From contig JAUPSS010000004.1 in NCBI GenBank assembly GCA_040285825.1, positions 2,460,550 to 2,524,549 of the forward strand: a stretch of DNA of 64,000 bases, in the 5' to 3' direction. Both the position numbers and the translations under genes were made by a program. Positions within the stretch are counted from its first letter, which is position 1; every line of letters starts with the position of its first letter. This document shows positions 29,240-39,341 of this stretch, piece after piece. The notes beneath the pieces were generated by a model, which was not told the origin of the DNA, made no database searches, and saw only the letters and a list, made by a program, of their open reading frames with translations. The DNA is from Eukaryota sp. TZLM1-RC (lineage: Eukaryota; Metamonada: BaSk clade).

Positions 29240-31051
29240 GAGAAGAAGACCAGAAGTGTCTCTGACAACCCGGCGCCCTCCCTGTGCTGCATGATGACTC
29301 ACCGAGGATCGGCTAGATCTCCCCTGTGGAATTACCTGAACCTCGACGGTCTGACGCACTCCTCCCCTCATTGGTACGACATTGACTTCGATACCGCTCG
29401 TAGAACACATCATCCTTCCGCCCTCCGTCCTGAGCATTCTGTGACTGCTTACCTCAACTCCCGCAAACATTTCATTCAATATAATCTGAATCCCGAACCT
29501 CACGAACTACTCTCTCCCTCTTCCGCTCACTTCTTCGTCCTCTCAACTGATTTACCATTCCTGTTTAACAACACAATCGCTCCAAGAGATTTTGGCAAAG
29601 CTGCTTTCGACCCCCGACCCGTGTCCGTTCCTACTGATCCCGATGCTGAACCCCTTGGTCTATATGCTAGAAACTTCAAGGTTAATGATTTGGTTCAACA
29701 GACCAACTGGAACTCCAGTTATATACTTCCAGCATCCCAAGATGCCCCATTTAGACTACCTCCCCAAGGTTATGCCCCTGAACGCTCATTTCATTATCCT
29801 CAACTATATTCATCCCGATGTCACCCTAGGTTCTCTGATTGACCATGCGCATATTTTCCACTTGATCCCCCTCCCTACTCACATGGCCCTTTTAGCTAGG
29901 AAAGAAACCGTCATCTCGCCCACCGATACCACCTTCTAATCAATCAATCGTATCTGAATAATGATCCACCGCCGTTGTATTTCCCCAGTCTTTGGAAACG
30001 CGCCGACCAAAGTAGTTGCTGCTTTCACGATTCAACCCCTCCTCCTTGCAGCCCCAGAGAATGTCCCAACTTCCCCAAATGTAATCATTTTCCTTGGACT
30101 TCTGATACGCATACTGGTACCCCTTCTGGTGAACAGCTATATGACTTTTGCTTACTTCCTACTGCTCTGATATATTCTGATCTGAGACCTTCCTCTAGAC
30201 GCCCCGCTTTAACCGATCATCAACTTCTCCCTGACCCCTTTTACGCCGACCACACTTTACCTTCATCTCGAGACATCACCTCCTTCATTCCCCTTAGCCT
30301 AATCAAGCCCGAGATCCACTCAGTCTACCATTGCGACGATGACGAGGCCACTCCCTGCCCCATAGCCATTCCATGCCTGGAGATGGTTTATAGCCATCAA
30401 ATAGACCTTCGCGATAGAAGAATTCACTACCACTATTTGCCGCTGGACTATCACTCCGTCCTTGGAACCGAAGACGAACCCCAATTCATACTAGAAACTT
30501 TTCATGTTTGCTCTCACTTCGAGGACATCCGTTCCCTTCTGTTTGACAGCCCAACTCAATATCACTCCCGTCTCGACTTCATTATTCGAGATAAAGTCCT
30601 CGAAATCATTGACTATAGAGATGGTCGTCAGGCCTTCATTAACGTTAACCGCTCCCCAGACGATCTCCCCACCTACTACCTTCCATGTTCCCGGTTCCAC
30701 TTGCCTACTCGCAGAGAGATCTTTGAACTCCACCCAGAAGTATTTGATCATCCCAGTTTCCTCCGTTCCCAATTCATGTCCGAAGATGATGAACACGACC
30801 GAAGATTCAGTTCTGATTCCGCCATGATTGAGATCTCCACTGATTCCGACTCTCACCACGACTCTCACCATGTCGCTTCCCTGGTTCATTCCCTATCCGA
30901 ATCTCCCGCCAGTTCCGATTTGATCAGCAATCCCCTTGCCAGAAACTCACCCGCCCGTTCATTCCTCGACAAGCTATTCATGGAACAACAAAAGATCCCT
31001 GACAGTGACCCTCTGTTTGTTGCTGTAAGATCGAACCTCAGCTGGGTTTAA
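29240..31051 (+). other. gypsy-1 extra region of about 600 codons between RNase H and integrase, function unknown
   Basis: The same frame as the RNase H end continues across a few stops (29237, 29840, 29898) through frames 29291-29842 and 29975-31051. I recognise no domain. It is rich in Pro, His, Asp and Tyr, has a compact Cys cluster (PPCSPRECPNFPKCNHFPW), paired stretches such as YHYLPLDYHSVLGTEDEPQF and RREIFELHPEVFDHPSFL, and an acidic Asp/Ser/His-rich tail near 30820-30880. Typical gypsy elements have only a short linker here, so this looks like an acquired or captured coding module. The long open frame of 358 codons argues against random spacer. Confidence 0.6.
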
Positions 31052-31054
31052 AAC

Positions 31055-32369
31055 TAATTCAATCCAATAAGATCTTGGTTCCGCCTTCTCTTCGACCCGA
31101 GATCCTCCTTCTGGTTCACGGATCCACCGAAGCTGGTCACCCCTCTTTTGCTAACTGCTGGAAGAACCTGCTTAGCTCAGATTATTTCTGGCCATCTATG
31201 AAAGCAGACTTAACTAACCATGTGAAGGAATGTGTTCCTTGCCAGAAGACTGCCCCGATTCCCTCAAGCTCTGTATCCACCACCGGTTCTCTGAACTCTG
31301 CTCACCGCCCTTTTTGAGTACCTCCACTGCGACTGTATAGGCCCTCTTCCTCTCGACGTTGCCGGATTCAAATACGTTATTCACTTCGTAGACGCCTTCT
31401 CTAAGTTCAGTATTCTTATACCCTCTCGTGACCTGAAGGCTCAATCCATAGTCGACGCGCTCTTAGTTCATATCTATTCTATCTTCGTAGCCCCCAAGGC
31501 GATCCATTCAGACAATGGCCCCGAGTTTGCCAATCAGATCTTTTCCTTGTTTTGCTCCTATCTGAATGTTGAACACTCTCTCTCAATACCCCACTTTCAT
31601 CAATCCAATGGCCTAGTTGAACGCCAACACCGTACCTTTCTTCAAGCTCTTCGAAAGCTCCTGCTGGACTTTAGTGACTATGATAACTGGTCCCACTACG
31701 TGCCGATCTGCCAAATGATCATTAACTCTCAGCCTCGCTCCTCTCTACGCCACTCTCCTTACCAGCTGATTTTCGGTACTGACTGCTCGCCCCGTTTGCT
31801 CCCACAAACATTGTTGAATGATTTAGTCTCCATACCACAAGAACCTGACGTCCCTGAATACCTGCGTCATGTGAATTCAAGTCATCGAACGATTAACCCA
31901 ATCTTGGAAATCCATCTCTGCCGCTCCCAAGAATGACCCTGTCCCTAACACTCTCAAGTACTCTCCTCAGGTGAATGACCGAGTCTTTGTTCTGCGCGAG
32001 AAGCCAGACAAACTCCATGGTCATTATGTTGGACCCTACACCGTACAGAAGATCCTGTCCCCTAGTTCCATTCTTGTTCTGAATCCTGTTACCCGCTCTT
32101 CTTTGAAGACCTCATTACACCTCATCAAGCCTTGCTACTCTTCCTTGCCACCCGCTGTCCTAAATGCCTATGCCGCTGCAGATTCCGGAGAGCCCTTCCT
32201 GGACGCTATTCTCGACATCTCAAGTAACCTAGCTACCGTTTTGTGGTCTGATGGGACTACCACCAAACAACCTGTCTCGTCCATAAAGAATACATCCACC
32301 TATTCCCATTATGTGAAACTATCCGATCCTCCTGCCCCGAAGCAACGAAAAAGAAAGAAGAAGAGGCAG
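31055..32369 (+). pseudogene. pol: gypsy-1 integrase with GPY/F and C-terminal small-barrel-like domain
   Basis: A zinc-binding HHCC module (LLVHGSTEAGH...CVPCQKT) is followed, after a frameshift near 31317, by the catalytic core: D in HCDCIGPLP, D in AIHSDNGPEF and E in SNGLVERQHR. After another frameshift near 31935, frame 31971-32375 holds a GPY/F-type motif (GHYVGPYTVQKIL) and a short C-terminal region (FLDAILDISSNLATVLWSDG) that could be a chromo- or Tudor-like barrel. It ends with a basic KQRKRKKKRQC tail next to the 3' LTR. Such C-terminal modules steer integration to chromatin marks in chromoviruses; that role here is an inference. Confidence 0.85.
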
Positions 32370-32539
32370 TGTTAGCCAGGCTAAACTCCTCCTGCCAATT
32401 TCGGAAAGTATGACGTGATGTATCACGTCATCATTAGTTTAAATTTGTTGTTGTTTAGTTTATTGTTGATTTTCTACCTCTGTTCCATAAACATCCGTTT
32501 TTATTTAGTTTCATAGAAAACCGTACACTGAAGCCAACA
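32370..32539 (+). repeat. 3' LTR of gypsy-1
   Basis: 170 bp, differing from the 5' LTR at four positions, one of which removes the gag ATG. It is followed by the second copy of the CTTG target duplication. Confidence 0.95.
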
Positions 32540-32804
32540 CTTGGACCTCTTGCTTTGTCTTTTTTGGATGATTTTGTTGAAATTGTGAAAAACGTACTGG
32601 AAGAGTTTTCGACAAAGTTTTTGGCAAAACAGAATTGTATTTTCAATTTTCAAAGGTGTTGTTCCCTTATTATCTTCAGCTTTGTTATCTCTTGGACGCG
32701 TCTGTGAAAGAAAAACCTCCAGTCAATTCTTCTTGGCTGATTTGGGTTATGAAGAAATAGATTTTTAACCTTGTCATATAGTTTGTTTTTTATTGTAATA
32801 AAAA
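32540..32804 (+). mobile_element. family-D R2-like non-LTR element, second segment after the gypsy insertion
   Basis: This continues the D element of 24632-25200: FLDDFVEIVK, then frameshifts, then a C-terminus like that of the copy at 5967. The 3' UTR (TTGTAATAAAAATTAAAA) runs to the left end of the MULE at 32814; the MULE target duplication is made from this A-rich tail. Confidence 0.85.
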
Positions 32805-32813
32805 TTAAAAATA

Positions 32814-34838
32814 GGGAAAACTCCAAAATCCACACGTTTTTCAAAGATAGAACAAAATCCACACTTGCAAAACAAAATCCACACACTTTCATAGATTCAC
32901 AACACAATCCACATTTCCTATGAACATTGATCTTAAACGTCTTAGGAACGATGCAACATTGGTGGCAACAGAACACAGGACGTTTGAGTCGAGATTGGAC
33001 TTACAGACCTTCTTACATCAACTTGCACTTCAATACAACAAGGAATTCACAGTTGCTCCCAACAATAACAAAACGCGGTATGAGGTGAGGTGTACTGCTG
33101 CCGAATGTCCGTTCAAAATCATAGCTAGGGCACCAATAGATTCTGAGGTCTGGTGTATTACCAAAGCGGTCACCCATGCAGCAGGATGTGTAGCCTCTCC
33201 GAAGACCTATTTTCCACCCAAGATCATTGCATACATCTTAAAAGAAGACTTCAGGTGCGAGAGACCGTTTTCGCCCAAAGCGTTGGAAAAATCTAGCTCC
33301 GTCATCAAAAATGGTACATCTGCAGCACGGACAATTAGGGCTGCACAAAACTACTTATACGGTGACAGGGAATCTTCCTATAGACTCCTCCCGTATTATT
33401 TTTCTGCTATATGTGAAAAGATGCCAGGAAGCGTGGCTTTTGTGAACTTCAATGCAGCAGGACATTTTCATAGATGTTTTTTCTCTCTTGAAGCTTCTAG
33501 TGAAGGCTTTGAATACACCAAACCACTGTTGGGATTGGATGGATGTCACATTAAGACTCAATATCTTGGTGTTTTGTTGGTTGCCACAACAGTAGATGCA
33601 GCTGGACATACTTTTCCTCTTGCTTTTGGAGTAGTTGAAAATGAACATTATGATTCTTGGAAATGGTTTATAGAAGAGCTAAAGAAGGTTTTTGATTTGA
33701 CTGGTATTACTGTCATATCTGATCGACAAAAAGGACTTATCAAGGCTGTTGGGGAAACGTTGCAAACCTCTGCTCATGCATTTTGTGTAAAGCATCTTGC
33801 CGATAATGCCAACGGTAAAGGTTCTAAAAAGGCCCGACCGTTCATATTCCGATTGGCCAAATGCGGTTCCAAAGTTGAATACGAGAAACTGTTGCGTGAA
33901 ATGACGTTGGTGAGTCCAGCTGCTGCAAACTACATCCGTAATACGGCTGAACCACACCATTGGGTTGAATATCAATTTCCAGGGAACAGATGTGGTCATG
34001 TTACCAGCAACATAGTTGAATGTGTAAATGCGTGCATTGCAGAAGCTCGTCAGCTTCCAATTGTACATATGTTAGAATCGATTAGGTCAATGTTGGCGAG
34101 ATGGTTTATTACGAGAAGAAAAAAAGCACGAAACTTATCATCAACTATTGTCTGCAGAGCAAATGATATTCTGGAACAGAGACTGTTACAATCTCGAGAT
34201 TTAAAAGCTGTGGAATTGGACCAAGCTAAATTTGAAGTGAGGGAGAACGGCACTGTATTTACTGTCAATGTGGATTCCAACAAATGCTCATGTGGAGCTT
34301 TGGAAAAAGAAGGGATTCCGTGTGTGCATTTACTCGTACTTCTTTCAGCAAAAGGAAGTAGAGGTGTTGAATTATGTTCTGAACTTCATTCAACACAGAG
34401 ATTTCTCAAAACTTACAGTGGAAGAATACTCTCAGTGGACGACATAAAACTTCATTCGGTTGTGAAGCAGACGCTAGAAGACAAGATCGAATCAGATATA
34501 CAAACTCAACCTCCAATTCCTACACCGCGAGCAGGAAGACCAGGAGTCGTTAGGAAGAGGAGAAGTAATGAACCAAGAGGACCCAACAGCCGTAGCGAGA
34601 AGTTTACTGATGCAGTTGAACCAGCGCCCAAACAACGACGCAAGTACACATGTAAAGTATGTGGTGTCGAAGGACATAACGCAAGAGGATGTCCCAACAA
34701 AGATAAAGAATAGCTAATAAACAAGATTGTGTGGATATTGATGTTTTTGGAGTTTCTGTGTGGATTGTGAAGTCTTTTGATGAAAGTGTGTGGATTTTGC
34801 TCCATTTTGCAGAAAAATGTGGAAAATGAATTTATCCC
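32814..34838 (+). mobile_element. Mutator-like element (MULE-1), complete
   Basis: 2025 bp, flanked by a perfect 9-bp duplication TTAAAAATA (32805-32813 and 34839-34847), the size typical of MULEs. The ends share only GGGA plus AT-rich sequence (GGGAAAAC against GGGATAAA). The subterminal regions carry inverted arrays of a repeated AAAATCCACAC-like motif: four copies at 32824-32910 on the left and at least three as TGTGTGGAT at 34728-34800 on the right. These probably serve as transposase binding sites. It sits in the 3' tail of the family-D element and about 100 bp before the FHA-RING start codon. Confidence 0.9.
32920..34713 (+). CDS. MULE transposase (MULE-1), intact
   Basis: 597 residues, uninterrupted. 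The N-terminal part (about 20-95) is a FLYWCH/MuDR-like DNA-binding module (CTAAECPFKII...W.I..A..HAAGC). The central MULE transposase domain shows LLGLDGCHIKTQYLGVLL (first D), VENEHYDSWKWFIEELK and ITVISDRQKGLIKAV (second D), then FCVKHLADN. A SWIM zinc finger CSCGALEKEGIPCVHLL lies at about 452-468. A basic Pro-rich linker precedes a terminal CCHC knuckle CKVCGVEGHNARGC. An intact frame, intact termini and a perfect target duplication together suggest a recently active element. The catalytic third acidic residue lies in a less conserved helix that I do not pin down. Confidence 0.95.
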   Translation: MNIDLKRLRNDATLVATEHRTFESRLDLQTFLHQLALQYNKEFTVAPNNNKTRYEVRCTAAECPFKIIARAPIDSEVWCITKAVTHAAGCVASPKTYFPPKIIAYILKEDFRCERPFSPKALEKSSSVIKNGTSAARTIRAAQNYLYGDRESSYRLLPYYFSAICEKMPGSVAFVNFNAAGHFHRCFFSLEASSEGFEYTKPLLGLDGCHIKTQYLGVLLVATTVDAAGHTFPLAFGVVENEHYDSWKWFIEELKKVFDLTGITVISDRQKGLIKAVGETLQTSAHAFCVKHLADNANGKGSKKARPFIFRLAKCGSKVEYEKLLREMTLVSPAAANYIRNTAEPHHWVEYQFPGNRCGHVTSNIVECVNACIAEARQLPIVHMLESIRSMLARWFITRRKKARNLSSTIVCRANDILEQRLLQSRDLKAVELDQAKFEVRENGTVFTVNVDSNKCSCGALEKEGIPCVHLLVLLSAKGSRGVELCSELHSTQRFLKTYSGRILSVDDIKLHSVVKQTLEDKIESDIQTQPPIPTPRAGRPGVVRKRRSNEPRGPNSRSEKFTDAVEPAPKQRRKYTCKVCGVEGHNARGCPNKDKE

Positions 34839-34941
34839 TTAAAAATATATATAAAAAATTTTTGTCTTTAGATTTATTTTTTCATAAATTTGTGTTTTTT
34901 GGAATTAATAACATTTCAAAAATAATAGCTCAACTAAGCTA

Positions 34942-35853
34942 ATGCCAATCCTTGAGCTTGTGCATGCAGCTTCCTGTTCAACAAGTCTGACCCACTTATT
35001 CCTATCAGACCAAAGTCGTACATACAAAGTTGGTAGACTAGAAACTTCTGATCTTTCTGTCATAGACCAGCACTGCCAAATATCTCGTACCCACTTTCTT
35101 TTGTTCTACAGAGACTCACAGTGGTTTCTCCAAGACACATCTCTCAATGGTACTTGTGTCAATGGTGTGATTTTTCGTAAACAGCACGAACCTATTGCAC
35201 TCAACATTGGAACAACTGTTTCCATTATTTGTGGAACCGTCTCTGATTCGGACAACCATCCTTTGTTCTATCTGAAGGATTCCCCTCCCACGAGTCCTTC
35301 TCTCCTCTCTCTTCCCGCTCCTTCACTAACCACGTCTCTAGTGGCCACCAAGAGAACCTCTTCTACCGATTCACTTCCACCAATCAAATCTTGTCCAGAA
35401 TTGCCAGCTCACGATGACCGAGCACCCATAGAAGAAAATACTACCGATAACTCTTCCAACTGCAGTATTTGTTTTGAAATTCTGGTAAATGCACACGTGT
35501 TACCAGACTGTGGTCATTGTTTCTGTTTCGTTTGTCTTGTTTTATTGCTTAAATCAAATAGGGTAAATAAATGTCCAAACTGCAGGGAAGTTATTTCTAA
35601 AAATCCTAAGAAATGTTTTGATTTAAATAATGTCATTGAAAGATTTGTTGTTCCAAATTTGAACTCTCAAAATAAGAAAACATTTGAAGAACGATATGAT
35701 CAAAGCCAAAAATTTTCTCAGTTTCAAATTTTTATAAAATCAAAAAATGATAAAAATTCTTGCCATAAATGTAGTCGTAAAGTTGCTAAATATTATGTAA
35801 AAAATACCAACAATAAGTGTTTTTGTCTTGAATGTTTAGTTCAATTTAGTTGA
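34942..35853 (+). CDS. FHA-RING protein, putative E3 ubiquitin ligase (CHFR/RNF8-like layout)
   Basis: 303 residues from the ATG at 34942. An N-terminal FHA domain (about 20-115) shows YKVGRLETSDL, CQISRTHFLLFY and DTSLNGTCVNG, the R, S-R-H and N-G signatures that bind phosphothreonine. A Ser/Pro/Thr-rich linker precedes a RING finger at about 173-215 (CSICFEILVNAHVLPDCGHCFCFVC...CPNC). The C-terminus is AT-biased in codon use and carries a further Cys pair set (CHKC...CFCLEC). CHFR and RNF8 combine these domains in mitotic checkpoint or DNA-damage ubiquitin signalling; whether this protein does so is inferred. The MULE and the family-D element leave about 100 bp of unique sequence before its start. 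Confidence 0.88.
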   Translation: MPILELVHAASCSTSLTHLFLSDQSRTYKVGRLETSDLSVIDQHCQISRTHFLLFYRDSQWFLQDTSLNGTCVNGVIFRKQHEPIALNIGTTVSIICGTVSDSDNHPLFYLKDSPPTSPSLLSLPAPSLTTSLVATKRTSSTDSLPPIKSCPELPAHDDRAPIEENTTDNSSNCSICFEILVNAHVLPDCGHCFCFVCLVLLLKSNRVNKCPNCREVISKNPKKCFDLNNVIERFVVPNLNSQNKKTFEERYDQSQKFSQFQIFIKSKNDKNSCHKCSRKVAKYYVKNTNNKCFCLECLVQFS

Positions 35854-36666
35854 TATTGTTTTTGTTGGTTTTCAATTCTGCTTCTACTCACTTTTAGTTT
35901 TGAGCCATTATGTTGGTCTTTAACATCTCAAAATTTCATTTATTAATTTTTTTAATTCTTCAATTTTTTAATTCTATTTCAATCAAGACAATGACTTTGC
36001 TCAATCGTTGTGCTTAAGTCAGAAGACTGTTCAGAGAGGGGCAAAATTAGGCTTCACTTCACTAGTGAAGTACCTATATTTGTTTGATTTTATGGTAAAC
36101 TCTAATCCTAACTACTCTCAAGTCCAATGGTTACTTGTTCTTTCATTGAAATGATTGATGTACTTTATGATTTCAATCAAATATGATAATTCATAGTTAT
36201 TGACGAAATTTTGTATAAAGACTGATTTTGTAAATGGTTTGTCGTAAGAAAAAGGTTCTTTAATGTTCATAAATTCAAAACCAAAAGAAGACAACTTCTT
36301 TGAAATTCCTTATTTGCTAAATATCATTTTGATGAATTTAGTTATTTTCACTGTAAGCATTGACTTGTATGGTTTAAGTATAATTGAATGCACAATTGAT
36401 TCTCTTTGATACATAAATCTATTTCAACTTCTTCATTTAGTCTCCAACTAAACAAATATCATGTGTCTTTCTTTTGGTCTTCTACTTAAACAAAACAATT
36501 ACAAAAACACTTTACTCAAATGCATTTTATGTTGATGTTCATTACTCTATAGAAGTTCGAATAAATTTTTAAAAATAAACATAGCGGAAATTCTCAAAAA
36601 TTGAGCTTCATGATCATAACAATATGCCCAAACAAAACAATGGTGGACCCCCAATTTTATTCACAT
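35854..36666. other. AT-rich intergenic region
   Basis: About 800 bp between the FHA-RING gene and the convergent Rpt3 gene. I see no open frame with a recognisable motif and no repeat shared with other parts of the window. Confidence 0.5.
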
Positions 36667-37951
36667 TTACACAGAAACAAACTCGAAATCTCGATCTGCA
36701 CGAGTAACTACCTTCTTGTAGGCCTCCTCGAAATCAGCTCTTATCACAACATATCTGTTTGCCCGAACCTATAATTAAAACCAATTCAAAAAAATCAAAC
36801 ATACGGCCAACATTCCTGCTTCCTGAGTAATTGCTCTTATGTCTGCTCCTGAAAGCTTATCTGGTCTTGAAACATAATGTTCAAGATCAACATCATCAGC
36901 AAGGTTCATTTCAGCCGTGCACACCTGGAACACAAGCCTCTTTTGACGTCTATCGGGCTCAGGAAACTCAATCTTTCTGTCCAGTCTACCTGGTCGAAGT
37001 AGAGCGGGATCTAAAGTATCAGGGCGATTGGTAGCCATCATAACTTTAACATTGGTGTCTTGTTCAAAGCCATCCATTTGTGTCAGTAATTCGATCAGAA
37101 TTCTTTGAACTTCTCGATCAGCTCCAGTATTTGCGTCAAATCTCTTCTGGGCAATAGCGTCAATCTCATCAATAAAAATAATAGCAGGCTGATTTTGTCT
37201 AGCAAGCTTAAAGACGTCACGAACCATTCTGGGGCCTTCACCGAGGTACTTTTGGACAAACTCTGAACCAACCATTCTAATAAAAGAAGCTTTAGTGTGA
37301 TGAGCTACTGCCTGAGCAAGCATTGTCTGAGGTTAAAGGGACGGCTAAGAAACAACAAACCTTTCCACAACCTGGAGGGCCGTAGAGAAGGACCCCACGA
37401 GGTGGGTCAATGCCCACTTGCTTGTAGAGCTCGGATTGGGTTAGGGGTAGCTCAACTGCTTCTCTAAGTTCTTGTTTCTGTACATCAAGGCCACCAACAT
37501 CAGTGTACTTGATGTCAGGCTTATCTGTTAATGTAGTAACTGAGATATCCCCGTCAGAGGGTAACGTGTCCACAAGAGCGTTACTAGCTCGATGCAGGGC
37601 CACTGATCCTGTTGGTTGAAGAATAGATCGATCAATGGTAGATAGGATGCGTACATAGTTGGAAGGTCCTTGTGTAGAACCTACAATGGCATGATGTGTG
37701 TCTACGAGCTCTTGGAATTGTCCAATGAGTAGGGGTACTGCTTTGATGCGATCGACTTCCTGTTGTGCCCGAAGGAGTTCCCTACGGAGGTTTCTTTCAT
37801 CTTCTATGATGTAAGCTTCTTGAATTTTGAGAAGTTCCAGTTCGTGTTCAAGATTTTTAATGCGGAGATAAGGATCCGAAATGGGAACTTCCGGTGCTGT
37901 AGGAGTAACAACCGGTCCAGTAGAGAAGTCTGTAATGCCAATTTCTTCCAT
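36667..37951 (-). CDS. RPT3: 26S proteasome regulatory subunit Rpt3 (PSMC4/S6b), three exons
   Basis: Exons on the minus strand: 37951-37361, 37326-36805 and 36768-36667, giving 404 residues. The introns are 34 nt (37360-37327, GTTTGT...TCAG) and 36 nt (36804-36769, GTATGT...ATAG). The protein has an N-terminal coiled coil ([20 protein letters not shown]...), an OB region ([20 protein letters not shown]), Walker A GPPGCGKT (intron 1 falls between its K and T), Walker [11 protein letters not shown], the arginine-finger segment [14 protein letters not shown] and the Rpt3-type [19 protein letters not shown]. It is one of six AAA ATPases that unfold substrates at the base of the 19S particle. The C-terminus reads FEFVSV and lacks the HbYX motif (EFYK in human Rpt3) that docks into the 20S ring. 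The start ATG lies 9 bp from a divergent ATG. Confidence 0.95.
36769..36804 (-). other. 36-nt spliceosomal intron 2 of RPT3
   Basis: GTATGT donor and TTATAG acceptor; removing it joins MLAV to RANRYVV, as in Rpt3 homologues. Neither it nor intron 1 shows an obvious long branch-point context, in keeping with their tiny size. Confidence 0.9.
37327..37360 (-). other. 34-nt spliceosomal intron 1 of RPT3
   Basis: GTTTGT donor and CCTCAG acceptor. It splits the Walker A motif between its lysine and threonine, phase 0. A CTTTAAC stretch about 10 nt before the acceptor could serve as branch point. Confidence 0.9.
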
Positions 37952-37960
37952 TAAGATGAG

Positions 37961-38230
37961 ATGAATTATCAATTCTCAGATGCAAGACTTAATCTCCTGA
38001 ATCTGGCATCAATGATCGGCATTTCTTGCATTCCTATCCCCTTGATCTTATCAACAGTCAATTATCTTTATCTCACTGCTGCAGTTCTTACTTTATCAAC
38101 TTTGTGTTACTCCTTTTTCACTTCTACGCGCAAGATGTCACCCGTTCTTTCGTTCTCAATCTTGTCCACCCATGTTTTCAAGTCTCTTTCGTTTTTTACT
38201 CTATTTTATGTCATTGTAGGCATTTGTTGA
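37961..38230 (+). CDS. possible small membrane protein, 89 residues
   Basis: An ATG-initiated frame divergent from RPT3, with the two start codons only 9 bp apart. The product would have two or three hydrophobic segments ([49 protein letters not shown]). No family is recognised. Hydrophobic frames arise easily in T-rich DNA, so this may be spurious. Confidence 0.25.
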   Translation: MNYQFSDARLNLLNLASMIGISCIPIPLILSTVNYLYLTAAVLTLSTLCYSFFTSTRKMSPVLSFSILSTHVFKSLSFFTLFYVIVGIC

Positions 38231-38439
38231 CACCTTTTCCTTTTTTCCTTTATTTGCACCATGACGTGCCACTATTTCTCAAATTACTACTAGTATTTCA
38301 TTTTAATGAAGTTTGTCTATCCCTAACCCCATTTATTTATGCTTTTTTTTCATATCCATTTCTTTATTTTGGAAACAACAGACACATATTGAAACTCATC
38401 ATCAAACCTTAACTAATGCTTTTACCTACTCAAGCTCTA

Positions 38440-38790
38440 TCAATTGAATGACGGGAGATTTTGGCTATTCACTTGAATAGCAACTCGCTTGTTATAAAAC
38501 TCCGTAATGTTATTCAAAATGGAGTAATATAACGAAAAAGGGCTTTCAATAATGAAATATAATTCTGTTCTTTCAAATCCAAAAATCGAATGCACCACCA
38601 CATTTTTTGAGAAGTTTTCCTAGATCATCTAAAAATTGAGACATTCAGTTCCAAGGATGCCAAAAATTGAAATAGCAATTGAGACAAATTTGATGTTTCT
38701 GCCTCTTGCTCCATTGAGACGTTGTAGAAGGGGTTCGTATTTTGATTTTTCAGCCGAGTTTTTTATTCTATTTTCTCCTAGTTTAAGAGT
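38440..38790 (-). mobile_element. decayed R2-like non-LTR element, family E, 3' part
   Basis: This is the reverse-complement counterpart of 12470-12665. Blocks AACTCCGTAATGTTATTC, GCAACTCGCTTGT and AAAAATCGAATG are shared. Minus-strand reading gives SIFGILGTECLNF, NNITEFYNKRVAIQVN and a stop. It is an inactive relic between RPT3 and the gypsy-2 remains. Confidence 0.65.
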
Positions 38791-39340
38791 CTCTACCAAA
38801 TATTGAGAGTAATTCTCTTTATTTTGAGTCTCTATTCATTAATACATAAACGACTGAATAATCATCAATCATTCAGTTTTTCACTGTTTGAGGTTGATTA
38901 CGGTTAAGAAAAATCTGATTACGGATGTCTGTAAAGTCTACATGTTTTTGGATCTTTGTACGTTCATTTTTGAGATACTCTCTTCAATTCTGACTCTTTC
39001 ATCTCATTTTTCTTTGTATTCCAGGTCATTTACCAGGTTAATTTCAGCTTTTGTAAGACGAAGCCATAAACTGGCTACACATGATGCCTTGCAATAGTAG
39101 GTGTTTATTCTTCCAAAAATCTGTTTTTTTTGAGCTGACAGATTTGTACACTCGACCATGAGAGTCTTGGGAAACTTCATTTTAGATACATGCATAAATT
39201 TTTTGATTTCAACTGTGAAAATGGTGCGAAAGTGGTCTACGAGAACATTTTCCTCCATTTTAGTGAAGGTCTCTTGAGATTATTATGGCGGTATAATCTA
39301 ACGTCTTTTAATAGAAAGAATAATCAACATAACATCAAAC
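38791..39340. other. unassigned AT-rich stretch
   Basis: An 84-codon minus frame at 39004-39258 has charged helical character (FRTIFTVEIKKFMHVSKMKF) but no match I recognise. It might be the downstream part of the gypsy-2 element, whose integrase I cannot find. Confidence 0.35.
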
Positions 39341-39341
39341 T

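Larger units (their letters stand above)
25201..32539 (+). mobile_element. Ty3/gypsy LTR retrotransposon (gypsy-1), full length, coding region decayed
   Basis: A 7339-bp element bounded by two 170-bp LTRs that begin TG and end CA, with a 4-bp target duplication CTTG at 25197-25200 and 32540-32543. Domain order gag, protease, RT, RNase H, integrase identifies Ty3/gypsy. A polypurine tract (AAAAAGAAAGAAGAAGAGG) directly precedes the 3' LTR. The LTRs differ at 4 of 170 positions, so insertion is fairly recent, yet the coding region has in-frame stops at 27541, 27927 and 28867 and several frameshifts. The element is visibly GC-richer and more C/T-biased than its surroundings. I see no TGG primer-binding site directly after the 5' LTR; the first TGG lies at 25381. 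Confidence 0.95.

Noticed and set aside
31051-31075. Possible programmed -1 frameshift (GGTTTAAAAC) joining the unknown gypsy-1 region to integrase
   Set aside because: The slippery-site spacing does not fit the zero frame, and the element has other unambiguous frameshift mutations, so decay is the simpler reading.
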